The notes below the pieces were generated by a model that saw only the letters and a list, made by a program, of their open reading frames with translations, was not told the origin of the DNA and did no database searches. A program made the translations under genes and the position numbers. Below are positions 46,594-58,800 of a stretch of DNA of 64,000 nucleotides, one piece after another. This DNA comes from Hedera helix (lineage: Eukaryota > Streptophyta > Magnoliopsida > Apiales > Araliaceae), in contig OX359285.1 in the NCBI GenBank assembly GCA_947179155.2, forward strand, positions 9,130,731 through 9,194,730, given 5' to 3'. Positions within the stretch are counted from its first letter, which is position 1, and the number at the start of each line of letters is the position of its first letter.

Positions 46594-47276
46594 CTAAGGA
46601 TAAAGCATGCCGCACTTTTTGGCGCTCTCAAATTCTTCATCTCCCATTTTTATCATCCTCTTCCGGCTCACCAAGCGTTGGTTCTGTCCTTCTTTGACCG
46701 GATAGTGGTGAATCCTGGACTGCCGCCTACCAAAGGAGATCTTGAACGCATAGCCCATCTTATCCATCCTCGCGTTCTTGCCTCTAACCTCATTCTCCAG
46801 GTCATGGATCCTGTCCATGGCATCATCCCGCTGATGACTCAACCGGATTCTAGCAGCAGCCTCCTTATCCCAGTGAACATGAAGGGCCTCTTTCTCATTC
46901 TTCAAGTCCACTATCTTATGCTCGGCCTCATGATGATTTTCACTTAGCTCGGCGTTTATTGCCACCAGTTGATGAACCAATGACTTGTACTGCTCCTCCA
47001 TGTACTGATGTACCTGATCCTCTCCCTCGAGATGTTGGACCCTATCCTCTAGCTCCTGAATTCGATCCATCTGCTGTCCATAGAAGTCTTCCTCGAATGA
47101 CAATGGTCCATACTAGAATCCTCTTATCTCTTCTCCTTCGTCTGCCTCCTTAGGCTCGCTATCAGAAAGAGGTGCCACTGTAGTAACTGACGCTGCTGCA
47201 ATTGGTTCCTCTAACGCCACTTGCCCTCTTGTGGCTCTTTCTTACGAATCTGGCTATCCTCACCTCTTTCTGACAT
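46594..47276 (-). pseudogene. accessory coiled-coil ORF between primer site and gag
   Basis: It begins MSERGEDSQIRKKE at 47276, then shifts frame to ATRGQVALEEPIAAASVTT, SDSEPKEADEGEE, a stop, and LSFEEDFYGQQMDRI. From there to 46594 it is open (169 codons). Residues about 12-110 of that part have heptad-like leucines and many Glu/Lys/Arg (ELEDRVQHLEGE, DLKNEKEALH, DRIHDLENEVRGK), strongly suggesting a coiled coil. I know no enzyme family for it. Extra ORFs before gag are known from the Tat/Ogre lineage of Ty3/gypsy; here one accompanies a chromovirus. It lies on the same strand as gag with a 340-bp spacer (46246-46593). Confidence 0.6.
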
Positions 47277-47461
47277 CTTACAATACCATATAATTGACTT
47301 AATTATTCCTTTGTAACAATCTTTTATTTGTTCATAATCACATATGTTCATAAATTTTAATATTTGATGAATTTTCACAATTCACTTCTTATACTCGAAA
47401 TGAGTTTCACTACGGTCATATTCCTAAGGTTTCCCCCCTACCTAAGCTTTATAACCTATGA

Positions 47462-47474
47462 GTTTTGATACCAA
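47462..47474 (-). promoter_or_regulatory. primer binding site (initiator tRNA-Met type)
   Basis: On the minus strand, two to three bases after the 5' LTR, TGGTATCAAAAC is found. It matches TGGTATCA of the usual tRNA-iMet complementary site (TGGTATCAGAGC), with changes at the 3' side. Confidence 0.8.
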
Positions 47475-47476
47475 CC

Positions 47477-50400
47477 TGTGACGTCCCCAAATCTGGGTTC
47501 TCTAAACCCCGAATTCGGTGCTCACGGTACAACATTATACACAACTATCTACCCATTCAATCATTAAATATAATAATTAAATACATCGTTCATCTTAAAA
47601 ACATAATATCCCAGGTTTAACTAACCTTCATTACAAAACGGTACATCATAACAAAAGTCTTAACAACATAATTTAAACGTCACATGGAATAATAAAACAG
47701 CCACTCCTTAGCTTTCCCTTTACCCTTGTCTTACTTGGAACCTTCCAAGAACTCGGGTTTTGTTGAAATGCTAAGTTTTAAGCAAATGTGAGCAATAAAT
47801 GGCTCAGCAAGTATATAAAAGGGTTTTAAAACATGATAACATTTATGATAAATTGGACAATCAACAAAAAGATGCATAGACATTTATTTTATATTTCAAA
47901 ATTGAAGAATTTGAATGCTGATGGTCAAGTGACCTTGAATTTCGTTGAGATTATTGACATTATAGGAAGGATGACAATAACCAATAGTCATAAGACCAAT
48001 ATCATTAAGACTATTAACAATCTATATAGCAATTGATAATAACCAAAGATGTGTACTTTAGGGGATCAACCTATCATACGGATACATTGTGTATAATATA
48101 AAACATCTAGCGACGCAGTCGTCATATAGGAATTATATCCCAAAATTTATAGTTTTAAGCCCCTGCAAAGAGGGTTGTTCATTTCAGCTTTAACAAATAC
48201 CGCACTAGTACAATATGGATTGGTTTAGCATTAAAAGTCATAGAATTCCATTTATCATGACATTATTAATCTAGCCAAACAATGGCTTAGACCCACATTT
48301 CACCACACTTATACGTAAGAACTTTAAAACGTAAAGTCGGTTCAACAATTGAAAGAGTTTTAAAATGCACGTAAGTGCATTCATGGCATACAGATACTTG
48401 AACCTCAAAAAATGGGTTCGAATCATGATAATTGAATTCACAAAGTTTACACCGAAATAATGTAGTGCACATAGGTAAAAGAACTTAATCAATACAATTT
48501 GAGTAAGGTTAGGAAACTTGCCTCGGTTGTCGATTACGCTTAATGCTTCGTTACGTCTAACGCCTACATAGATAATAATGTCAGCCCACTCATTAGTTTT
48601 AAGTTACAAATGTCATTCTGACCATTTATCTTAGATACGAGCTATTTCTAACGTACTAATGCGATTCACACTTAGCACATAACCTTAATATTAAAGCTTC
48701 CTATGTCGGTAACCAATCAAATAGTATATCGCTTTTATCTTTTAACTTAAGCGTACCCATTTACAAAGCTAGAATCATTACACATACATGTTTACACGTA
48801 ACACGTATCACTTAGGTTAGGCAATCATGACATAGGTCTAGGCATTTAAGCTCAAGTTATATCGTTTTACTTTAAAAGCTACCCAATTTAGGTTCATTAT
48901 AACATTTTCTCTTATCTTAGACTCAATCTGCATGTTATAACAATAAAAAAGTTCAACTAGATCACATATAGGTATGCATGACGACCACTTAGCAAAAATG
49001 GAAAATTTTCACAATTTGAAAACAGAAGGGTCGAGCGCAGCTATGTTAGACCCAAGCGCAGGTGCGCTCCCCTACTCCGCAGGTGTGCTGCATGTTGAGA
49101 AACTGATAGAAGGTTCAGGCACAACTGCGGTCCTCATGACCGCCGGCGCACTCCATTAGAAAAGGTTGGGTGCAGCTGCGCTCATAATGACCGCAGCTGC
49201 GCTCCAGTGCAAAATTCTTGACAGAACGCTTGGGCGCAACTGTGCTCACACTGAGCGCAGGTGCGCTCGGCCAAAACTCATAAACTCAGCGTTTTATCTA
49301 ACTTTTGATGTTCTAGAGCATACAAGCAACATTTAGATCTTTATACACTTCATCCAAATCGTTATTCCTAGACTTCTAGCATGCAAATTCTTGGCTCATT
49401 TCCGTTGCAAAGCATGTTTGGCCATTTAAGTTTTGAAAACCTCTTTCATATCACATAGCACATGAAGCAACAATTGCATTGTCTTCATTATAACATGCTC
49501 TATAGATACTTACATAGTACATATGCTTGACTAATAAGAAGCTTTGAAAATCATTTTGGCATTCAAAGATCTTAACCCATAAAGGACCATTTGTTAGTTT
49601 GAAAGGTATTTCCACAAGGTTTAAACTTAGTACAATGTTCGTTTACACGTCTTTCTTAAATCATGAAGGAAACACATATCATAATAACCTGATTCATGCA
49701 CAAGGTGACTTAATCACTTAGCATGCTTCACATTGTGATGAAACCTCTAACATGCATACTTCTATCTAACTTTCACATAAGTCACATGCATATACTTTAT
49801 GGATTCAATCATAACACTTTAAACATTTTAAGAAAATCATCTATTTTGAAAAACACTCTTGCAATAACAACATCTAGAAGACTGCTTAATGAGGACTTCA
49901 ATTAAACACTTAGCATGCATGCATTAATCTATAGCACATTTATATATATAAACACATAGAGCACATAAACTCAGCCATAATGTCCACCTTATATCACCGG
50001 GTCTTTCATGACCCCCTAGTTCACAGCAATAACATAACTCCCAAAACACCAGAATCAAAACCATAGCTAGCAATATATGAAGTCTGGGAGCTTGAGCATA
50101 AGATACTTTTAAACCTTAAGAGGGTATTGCACTAGAAAGCAAGTTGCTGAGTTTTCTTCCTCTTCCTTTGGGTTGCTGAGAGGTCTCATTTTCTTTCTTT
50201 TGAAAGTTATTTCTTCTTCTTCTTCTTCTTCTTCTGGATTCTCTCTCTCTATATTGCACTCTCTTTAGTTAAACACTTAGTAAGAAAAGGTGAAGGTTTG
50301 AAATATTGTGAGCTGCTGATCTAATATGAGTATACTCTTTCTCAGCTGAATCATTACCTGCCCAAAACCTCCATGATCAGCCCTAAGTAGAACTTTATTT

Positions 50401-51138
50401 CTGTAACCTAGGGTAACCAATACCTCTGCCATACACTCCTTGGGCAGACTAAGATGCCATGCACATCTGACTTGGAATGATTGCATTTCACGAGCTCTCT
50501 TGTTTGTTGAATTGTCCCAAAATGTGTGTCACAACTGATGGTTTTCACGCTTTAATTTAAATAGGTGTTTGGACTACTGGATTCACTTAGCATTTGGGTC
50601 AAAGATTGGGTTTAGTTATAAGTAATGCTACCTAATAATGTATTGGGCTGCTCTAACATCAAGTTGGGTCAAGGTTTGGGTTTAATTAAATACAGCATAT
50701 ATTTTAATTAAATTGAATCCTTGTTTCAATAATCATCTCATTTATGTTTATTAAATATAATGACACCCCCAACACATCAATTTAATAAATTATGTCAAAT
50801 AATATACTTATTGGACCTTGCTCCCATAATCCCAATTAATCAATTTAAATAAATTAATTAGCATCATACAATACTCAAAACATGATCAATCTTCGAATTA
50901 GTTAATTAAATAATAACCCATGTAAAATGATTAATTCATGTGGTCACTACCTTTGTTTCTTAATTAAATTAATTAATTTAACTCATTAGGTACAAATTAA
51001 TGTAACACCTTAATTGCAATACTCAGGTAATGTTTTTAATTTAACCTACATATATATATATACCACATAATTGCACAAAATAGTTTACATAATTTTATTC
51101 CCAATTTTTTTTTACAACGAATTTCCTCAGTCATTACA
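47477..51138 (-). repeat. 5' LTR of the chromovirus (3662 bp)
   Basis: Plus reading runs from TGTGACGTCCCC to CAGTCATTACA, homologous to 34162-37640 along its whole length. It keeps about 180 bp (around 50880-51060) that the other LTR has lost. A (TTC)n run is at 50210-50233 and GC-rich self-complementary words at 49030-49270. Confidence 0.93.
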
Positions 51139-52975
51139 AGAGTTAGATAAAGAATGAGGTGAAATTCAACAAGATTTGTCAATACCACTAAGGATGAAAC
51201 TAAACAAATCAAATGAAGAGAATCTTGAGCCAAGTAGGAGAAAATTTTTAAGCATAAATTTCGAAGAAGAAAGCCGAATTGAATATTCACAGATCATAGA
51301 GTTTTAAATTTCGTAGAGTTACTTCAAGGCACAGAGCTATAGAAATAATTAAATGCCTAATTGCCTTACCTATCAGAGTTCACAAAGCAAATGACATTTA
51401 GAGATAAAGTTATTATGACACATGAGTAAAATGTTCTTACAAAAGAATTCTCCAGCAAGAAGTAACATGTAATAGCCTAGCCAAAGAAGAAAAGAAGTAA
51501 GTTGCTAAGGTTGGCTCATCAGAAGAAGACATATGAAATCGAGGAAAAGAGAACAAATGGATCGTAAAGCTGAAACCATGATCGAACGACTGCAGACATA
51601 AGAATCACAAAGCAAGATGATCGTATAGTCTGCAAACTGTAAAGATCATAGAACAGAAGAAAGACAGAATACGATCGTAAAAGTTACATATTATGGATTT
51701 GATCATAAGACAAAACAGAAGAAGATTGTATAGTTGCTTGAAGATCGTAGTACAAAATCATCTAATCATAGAAGAATCATAAGGCTGAAAGGGTTAAGGG
51801 ATTTCATGATATAAAAAAAAATGTCAAAGTGTAAAAAGATCTTACAATGGATTAATTAAGAAGTATGATCTAAGAAATGACCATAAAGATGAATTGACAA
51901 GACAGTCACTGATCAAGTTCAAAAGATGAATCAGATAAAGCTACGTCTAACGGCTATAAAGTCCAAATTTCATCTGACATGAAGTTTTTACTTATGGTAA
52001 ACTGATAAGAAGACAAAGCCGAAAGTACTCACACCTTCTAAAATGTATAAGAAATACATCTTTCAAAGAGAAGGTTGAGCTTTATCCAATGAATAAATAA
52101 CTTATAAATTGACTAATGTGACAACTCATAGAAGGAAATCAAGCTGACACCACAAATAAATGTCTACATCAAAGATATTTAACATCCTTGATCTTTAAAG
52201 CAACAGTCTAACGAATAAAATCTTCAACGAGCAAAATTATCAATGGGCAAAATGAAGGAGATGTTTCTGAATATAAAAGGACTATCATTCATAAAAAGAA
52301 AAAGGGTGAACGGAATGAAGAAATACAGAAAATAAAAAGGAGAACAGAAGAAAGGGAGCATAACATTGGTGAGGAATATAAAGTATATACATTCAGAAAC
52401 TCACCAAAATAAAGATAGTAGAGAAATAAGGATATGACTCATATGCTGAAGGAGAATAAGGATGGAAATACCATTCTACTAAAGACCTGTCTAATTCTTA
52501 GTGAATCAGCCCCTGTTGAGGGAAGATGACTTAGTGTCATAAAGGAGATAAGACGGGACTTAGTGACCTGCCTTATTCTTAGTGAAGTAGACCCTTAGTG
52601 GGAGGACTTAGTGTCCATTTATCCTTAGTGAAATATCCTGCTCAGCGGAGTAGAATAGACGAATATGAGTATTTCAAGCTCAAAACCTCTTAAAAATCCT
52701 AGTGTACTTAATGTCTTCTTTACCCCTTTTTTATCTTTCATAAATCTATTGTGTGATGTAGTTACTTGTGATGATTTTCAATAGCAACTCATAACTGTAT
52801 ATTCCTTCTTAATGATGGAAAAGGGTTTTACCAAATACCTTAATTCTGTCGCGCATATAACTGTCTATGTATTTGGAAAAGATGTTTAAAATGTAAAAGT
52901 CATTCTTAAAAATTGTATGATGATCTATTTAACCCCCCTTTCTAGATCATCTTCATCTACCTTTGGGCACCAACA
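51139..52975 (+). repeat. Sirevirus-like LTR, right part
   Basis: It resumes after the chromovirus with AGAGTTAGATAAAG and ends AACCCCCCTTTCTAGATCAT...CACCAACA, the typical Sirevirus LTR end. With the left part it makes an LTR of about 2.9 kb. It contains GATCGTA/TCGTAGAG words (51280-51780) and at least seven CTTAGTG repeats at 52497-52640. No internal region follows, so this is a solo LTR or the survivor of a deletion. Confidence 0.75.
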
Positions 52976-52984
52976 CATTGTTTC

Positions 52985-53471
52985 ATCACCATGAAAAAAA
53001 AATTTAGTTAGTCATTAAAGTCACATACTGTGCGATCTCGACATCTACAATGCATATATGTGGAACTGCCAGAGGATGGCCAAATAAATCGAAGTTAGTG
53101 CCTCGTTGACGTTGACGCCCCGTATCTATAAATGTAATATAAACATATATTATGTGAATACTGAGATATAAAAAAATGAAATAATCAAGGACGACGATAA
53201 AACTTACTATATGATGTAGATGACCCCTCGACGGAACCTGTATGGCCACTACCACTGTGACTACCTTCTCTATGTCTAGCAATACATGTGTGTATACTGA
53301 TATAACAAAGGGCAGTGTTAAAGTAGGGTTATTGCGTGCACTCCATTTATACATGAATCCTGTATATCTTCATCTTTAATCTAAGAGGGATAGGCTTTTA
53401 TCCCGGCCCGTTCCTAGATGCGTATCCTCACTAGTGCCAACACACTGAGCACGTTTCGTCTGTTTTGGCAT
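52985..53471 (-). pseudogene. Transposase_24-type gene, 5' exons
   Basis: On the minus strand a likely first exon begins MPKQTKRAQCVGTSEDTHLG at 53471. It is followed by an exon at about 53282-53215 (RHREGSHSGSGHTGSVEGSS, donor GTAAG) and one at about 53125-53008 (TGRQRQRGTNFDLFGHPLAV) with a TATAG acceptor. Ser/Gly-rich and basic N-termini are usual for these CACTA-linked proteins. Exon limits are inferred from splice-like sites. The gene continues at 33060 on the far side of the nested LTRs. Confidence 0.5.
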
Positions 53472-53555
53472 GAGGTTAAATGAGAGACATAACATTTAGC
53501 AATAGTCCCAGACTGGAGACTATTCGACATTCATTCCTAGTGATTTGTTTAAATT

Positions 53556-53945
53556 GGTGTAGTTCGTGTAACTTTATAGAATGATACATTGCAAGTTAGC
53601 GATACTATATACACGCGTCTCCCTAATTACTCTTTATGTAAAAATTCTTCTAATAAATTTAGTTCTCTCTCTTAATCCACAAATCTACTTTCCTTTTCAT
53701 AGAGGAGTATGGTGGTAGTGGTATATATGGTGGTGGCAACTACAGACCGAAGAGGTGGCGGTGGAAACGTTTGTTACAAGTGTGGTGAGATTAGGCATAT
53801 GGCAAAGGAATACTATCAGGGCATTTATAAGGGTGGTGGCAGTAGAAGGTATAGTGGTGGCAGTGGAGTTGGTTTCTCCGACTGCGGGGAGAAGGGGCAC
53901 TTCGTCCGAGATTGCTCGAGCTCAAACCGTTATAATGAAATGAGA
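53556..53945 (+). pseudogene. glycine-rich CCHC zinc-knuckle protein fragment (GRP2/CSP-like), left arm of inverted duplication
   Basis: From about 53745 the plus strand reads RGGGGNVCYKCGEIRHMAKE, then a Gly/Ser-rich linker, then FSDCGEKGHFVRDCSSSN. These are two CX2CX4HX4C knuckles with glycine linkers as in plant GRP2/cold-shock-domain proteins, RNA-binding proteins of cold response. The second knuckle has lost its first Cys (SDCGEKGH), and the first ends in Tyr instead of Cys (AKEYYQG). The cold-shock domain is absent. The left 150 bp is non-coding or intron-like and ends in TTTTCATAG, resembling a splice acceptor. An inverted copy follows directly. Confidence 0.68.
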
Positions 53946-53965
53946 TATCTATCAACTTGACATAG

Positions 53966-54330
53966 ACCTCATTCTAGATTTTTGAGCTCGGGTAATATTA
54001 GCCGAAGTGCCTCTCCTCTTTGCACTTGTAACAACCACCTCCACCCTTACAACCAGACCTTCCATCGCCACCAACTCCGCGACCGCCCTAATACCATTCC
54101 TTTGCCACACGTAACAATCTCACCATACTTGCAAAAAGTGTTCAACAACCACCGTATTCACCGCTGGCACCTTACCCTCAATGAAAAGAAAAACAGATTA
54201 AGGGATTAAGAGAGAGAACTGAATTTATTGGAAAAATGTTCACATAAAGAGCAATTAGAGGGGGACACGAGTGTATATAGTATCTCCAACCTACAATGTA
54301 TCATTCTGGAAAGTTACACAAACTACACCA
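53966..54330 (-). pseudogene. glycine-rich CCHC fragment, right arm of inverted duplication
   Basis: The minus strand repeats the left arm: GGTGTAGTTTGTGTAACTTT, TACATTG..GAGATACTATATA, TTCTCTCTCTTAATCC, then a GGTGG/GGTTG-rich coding-like part and GAGAGGCACTTCGG. It is more decayed, with several small deletions. Together the arms could fold into a hairpin with a loop of about 20 nt near 53946-53965. The right outer end stops 47 bp before the CACTA element. Confidence 0.7.
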
Positions 54331-54377
54331 CAGGTGGGTTTCAACGCTCCTAACTAAACTACATGATCAAGTGATTT

Positions 54378-54397
54378 CACTACTACAAAACAGTAAA
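54378..54397 (+). repeat. left terminal inverted repeat of the CACTA element
   Basis: CACTACTACAAAACAGTAAA, preceded by TTT. Confidence 0.93.
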
Positions 54398-54410
54398 AAG
54401 ATAATACTTA

Positions 54411-54575
54411 AACAACAAGGTTTTTATAAAAAACGTTGTGGTATTTTTTTTTCACAATGTTTTTTCAAAAAACGTTATAGATACATATGCAAAAATGTTA
54501 TGTATTTATAAGGGAAAATATTTGGTTTTAAAGTTATAATATTTTCTTAAGGAAAACGTTATCTATTTAAAAAAC
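54411..54575. repeat. left subterminal repeats of the CACTA element
   Basis: About six words related to AAAAACGTT(G/A)T, in both orientations. Such subterminal motifs bind the element's accessory protein in En/Spm. Confidence 0.75.
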
Positions 54576-55840
54576 ACGGAGCTTGAAAAAATCGAACGGA
54601 AGTAAAAACTTGAAATTAAAACACGCTCCAGCATATATAGTTTTTGATTATTAAATGAACAAATTTCATAACAATTAAAGAAAAACTTCCCCGATCTAAA
54701 TTAAAGAAATCATTTACCTCACTCATCCTCATAAGTGAAGCAACTCTCTCTTGTCCCCGATCGAACTTATCTACCTCACTCATCCTTAACTTAGCTCTTT
54801 CCCCTTCTCGCTCAATCTAGACTCGAAATCACGAAACTATGGGCAAGGGAATGCTAGTTGTTGCCTCTACCCCAGATTTTTCGCTTAGGTATGGAAATAA
54901 AAGTTAGGGTTTTAATTTTTACATGACCCATTTTAATCATCTTATAATCTTCTTCTTTTTCTTCCTCAGCCACTAATTTTGGCCATTTATATCTACTGCA
55001 TGCGTACGTTATTGTCGTCTCACTTTCAGTATCGACTAAGGTAACCAATTTGCTTCTTCATCATTCTTATTTTTTTCTTTTTCTATTTCATCCTTTAAAG
55101 TTGTGATGGTTTTGACGGAGTTTTTCACAAAGTTATTTGTGTTTTCAGATGTTGCCTACAAAATGTTTGTTTAAATGCCTAAGAGTGATGAGCTGCCTTC
55201 CCGTTTGTTGAGCTGTTAAATTATTTCTTATATTGCCTTGATTTAATTTTTACTCCAATAAGTAGTTCTCTTTTTTAGGTTTCAATGGGTTACAGTTTTT
55301 GGCTGAATTTATTTATCTTGTATTGTACTAATAATGATACTTATCTTTTTATATTTTGTTCTGTTTAAAATGGGATTTTTCGTCTTTACTTGATTTCATT
55401 TTATTTTCTTATTTATGTGCAAGTAAACTAGAGCAAAGCAATGATATACACACCCAATATCCACACTATATCTCACATTAATTCCACTTTAAGTTATAAA
55501 ATAGGAATAATAAACTTAATTATTAAGTTCAATTCAAGTATTTCTCATAAGGATATTGATATATATAACTTGTAAGGTTTGTGAAAAGTCATCAGCATAA
55601 TGTTTTGACATTTTATACAACTAGGCATGCTAATACTTAGAATGTTGGATTATTTTTTATGGCAAGTTAGCAACCGCATAAAGAAGGTTGTTTATATTAT
55701 GACTGTTTTTTCACAAAGAGTGAGTTAAGACGTTTCTTATTCATGATTATCTAGTTTAGCCGATTGATTATTAACTGAGTGCTTATTTAGTGTTTTATAT
55801 TTATTGTTGGACTCTACATGACATGTTTTATTTATTTAAG
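54576..55840 (+). other. 5' region of the CACTA element (promoter, leader, probable introns)
   Basis: No coding region is certain. CT-rich stretches at 54710-54800 look leader-like. The sequence just before 55841 (TTTATTTAAG) is a good splice acceptor, so the transposase gene probably has upstream non-coding exons. Confidence 0.5.
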
Positions 55841-58800
55841 ATGGTTAAGTCATGGATGTGTGCTGATAGAAGGTCACGAGAGTATGAACTAGGCGTTGAG
55901 AACACGAGAAATGTGAATCTTATTCATTGCCCTTGCATAAAATGTGGAAACATTTTAAAATTTGGTGTTAGAATTATAAGGGATCACTTGTATTTTAATG
56001 GTGTTGATACTAGTTATCAAACTTGGATATGGCACAGAGAACCTAATATGTCAGATGCAGATGCAAAGAACCTTTTGTAGGCACTACTGAACAAGGCTTT
56101 GTCTCTGAAATAGTGGATATGGAAGATAATGCTTTTGGGGATTTCTCAAATGATCCGTGTGAGTTTCTTAATGTGATTGGGGATGGAGATGAGCCCTTGT
56201 ACCGTGGTTGTAAATTTAGTAAGTTAGCTACACTTGTTAGACTCTACAATTTGAAAGCGAAGCATGGGTTGAGTGATGTTAGTTTCACAGAGCACTTGAT
56301 TTTTCTAACTGAACTTCTTCCAGAAGGTAACCAATTACCTTGCTCCTTGTACAAGGCAAAGAAGATTTTACATGCCTTAGGAATGGATTATGAGAAAATA
56401 CATGCTTGCCCTAATCACTGCATCTTGTATAGAAAGGAATTTGTCCAGGCAACTAATTGCCCAAAATGTTGTCTCTCAAAGTGGAAGATGGATAAGAATG
56501 AACATGTAAGAGAAGGGGTGTCTGCGAAGGTGTTGTGGTACTTTCCTCATATCCCGAGGTTTAAATGTATGTTTAAATCTAGCAGGACATCTGAGAGTTT
56601 GACTTGGCATGCTAATCATAAAATGAGCAATGGTTATATGCGTCATCCATCAGATTCACCATCTTGGAAGCTAGTGGATGATAAGTGGTCAGAGTTTAGT
56701 AAAGACTCTAGAAGCCTTAGACTTGTTCTTTCAGCTGATGGGATCAATCCCCATGGTTCTCTTAGTAGTAGATATAGTTGTTGGCCTGTTATAATGATTA
56801 TTTATAATTTTTCGCCTTAGTTATGTATGAAAAGAAAGTTTATATTGTTGACTTTGTTGATCTTGGGTCCTAAACAAGCCGGTAATGATATAGATGTCTA
56901 CTTGGAACCATTGATTAATGATTTGAAGTGTTTATGGGAGGGGGTTCCAGGGGTGTATGATGCATTCAAAGGAGAATACTTTATGCTCAAAGCACAATTA
57001 ATGTGGACTATCAATGACTTTCCTGCCTATGGGAACTTATTTGGATGTGTTGTAACAGGTTATAAAGCATGTCCTATATGTGGCGAGGATACACCTAGCC
57101 ATAGGTTGGCACATGGTAACAAAGTTTGTTACACTGGCCACCGAAGATTCTTCCCTCAAGACCATTCATTTCAGAAGCAGCGAGTAACATTTAATGGAGA
57201 ACAAGAATTTAGACCACCTCCTGTGCCACTAACGGGAGAGAAAGTATTTAGAAAGGTTGATGCTTTGACTCATGGTGTTGATGACAAGGATAACAGACCT
57301 TGTTGGAAGAAGAAGTCAATCTTCTTTGAACTAGAGTATTGGAAGTTTCTTCATATTAGACATTGTCTTGATGTTATGCATATTGAGAAAAATGTTTACG
57401 ACAACATCATTGGTACATTACTGGAGATTCCGGGGAAAAACAAAGATGGGGTTGCAGCTCAGTTAGACCTCTTAGAAATGGGGGTTAAGACTTATTTACG
57501 ACTAGATTTTGGGGAAAAAAGGACACGTTTGCGTCCAAGTACTTAGAATCTATCGAGGGCAGAGAAAAGAGTTGTATATAATTCTTTGTATGGCATGAAA
57601 GTCCCAGAAGGTTACGCTTCTAATGTCAAAACTCTTGTATCATTGCAAGACCTAAAACTCTATGGGCTTAAGTCTCATGGCTGTCATACCTTAATGCAAC
57701 AATTGCTCCCTGTTGCCTTACGTTCGGTGCTGGAAAAATCGGTGAGGTATGCAATACTCAAATTGTGTTTTTTCTTTAATGAGATATACAACAAAGTCAT
57801 CGACATTTCAAAACTAGATAAAATGCAAGCTGATGTGGTGGTAACCCTTTGTTTGCTTGAGAAGTATTTTCCACCATTATTCTTTTATATTATGATGCAT
57901 GTCGTGGTGCATCTTGTTAGAGAAGTTCGATTATGTGGGCCAATTTACTTTAGATAGATGTATCAATTTGAAAGATTCATGAAAGTATTAAAATGGTATG
58001 TACGTAATTGTAATTGGCATGAAGGTTGTATGGCTGAATGTTATATTGGTGAAGAAGATTTATAGTTTTGCGAGAAATATTTATCTGATGTTAGTACTAT
58101 TGGGATCCCATCAAGGCGAAATATGGGTCGTACACAACCCTTATCTGGTGCTACCGTAGAATCTATGGAGCGTGACATGTTAGGCCAAGCACATCATTGT
58201 GTATTAGATAACACATATGAAGTTGAACCATATATCAGCTAATTTAAATGTTTTTCTATAATTTAACCTCGTATTGTCTTCTATTTCATATAGTGAACAT
58301 ATGATACATCTGAGAAATACTTATCCGAGATTCAAAAAAAGAATAAAGTGGCTACAAAATAAGCACAATCAGATATTCATTGGTTGGTTTCGCAAAAGGG
58401 TAAAATTATGTTTATCTTTGTAAATGTTTGATGGTTGCTCTTGCTTGTTTCTTGATTTATATTATTTTGTATTTAGGTTGCACATGAACTTACACAAACA
58501 TCCAATGACATAACGGAGACTTTGCGGTGGCTTTTGGATGGACCGTGTATGGAAGTACTAAAGTATAAAAGCTAAATTGTTAATGGGCAACACTTTAACA
58601 CCAAGTCACGTGATGTTGTATGAGTTGTTCAAAATAGTGGAGTGCACCTAGTGGCAAAGACAATGCAGCTTTCTAGTGCAAAGGATAGAAATCTTGTTAT
58701 GGGAGACATGAGTTTCTATGGGGTCATTCAAGAAATATGAGAGCTAGATTATCATAAGTTTAGAGTACCTATGTTTAAGTGCGATTTGGTTGAGAACAAT

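Larger units (their letters stand above)
34162..51138 (-). mobile_element. Tekay/Del-like Ty3/gypsy chromovirus with nested insertion
   Basis: Two LTRs in direct orientation (34162-37640 and 47477-51138) are flanked by the 5-bp duplication AGAGT (34157-34161, 51139-51143). On the minus strand the order is 5' LTR, primer binding site, accessory coiled-coil ORF, gag, protease, RT, RNase H, integrase, chromodomain-like end, polypurine tract, 3' LTR. A 4046-bp solo LTR sits in the integrase, so the element proper is about 12.9 kb. LTRs differ by eye at several percent of positions, mostly transitions, so the insertion is not recent. Confidence 0.93.

Noticed and set aside
46678..47153. Plus-strand ORFs opposite the accessory coiled-coil ORF, and 45259-45564 opposite gag
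   Set aside because: They are antisense shadows of minus-strand chromovirus genes.
53004..53354. Single 116-codon minus-strand protein
   Set aside because: The reading frame runs through a probable intron with low-complexity residues; only the exon-like ends fit the Transposase_24-type gene.
54854..55048. Minus-strand 64-codon ORF in the CACTA 5' region
   Set aside because: Antisense to the element's leader, no motif, acidic low-complexity composition.
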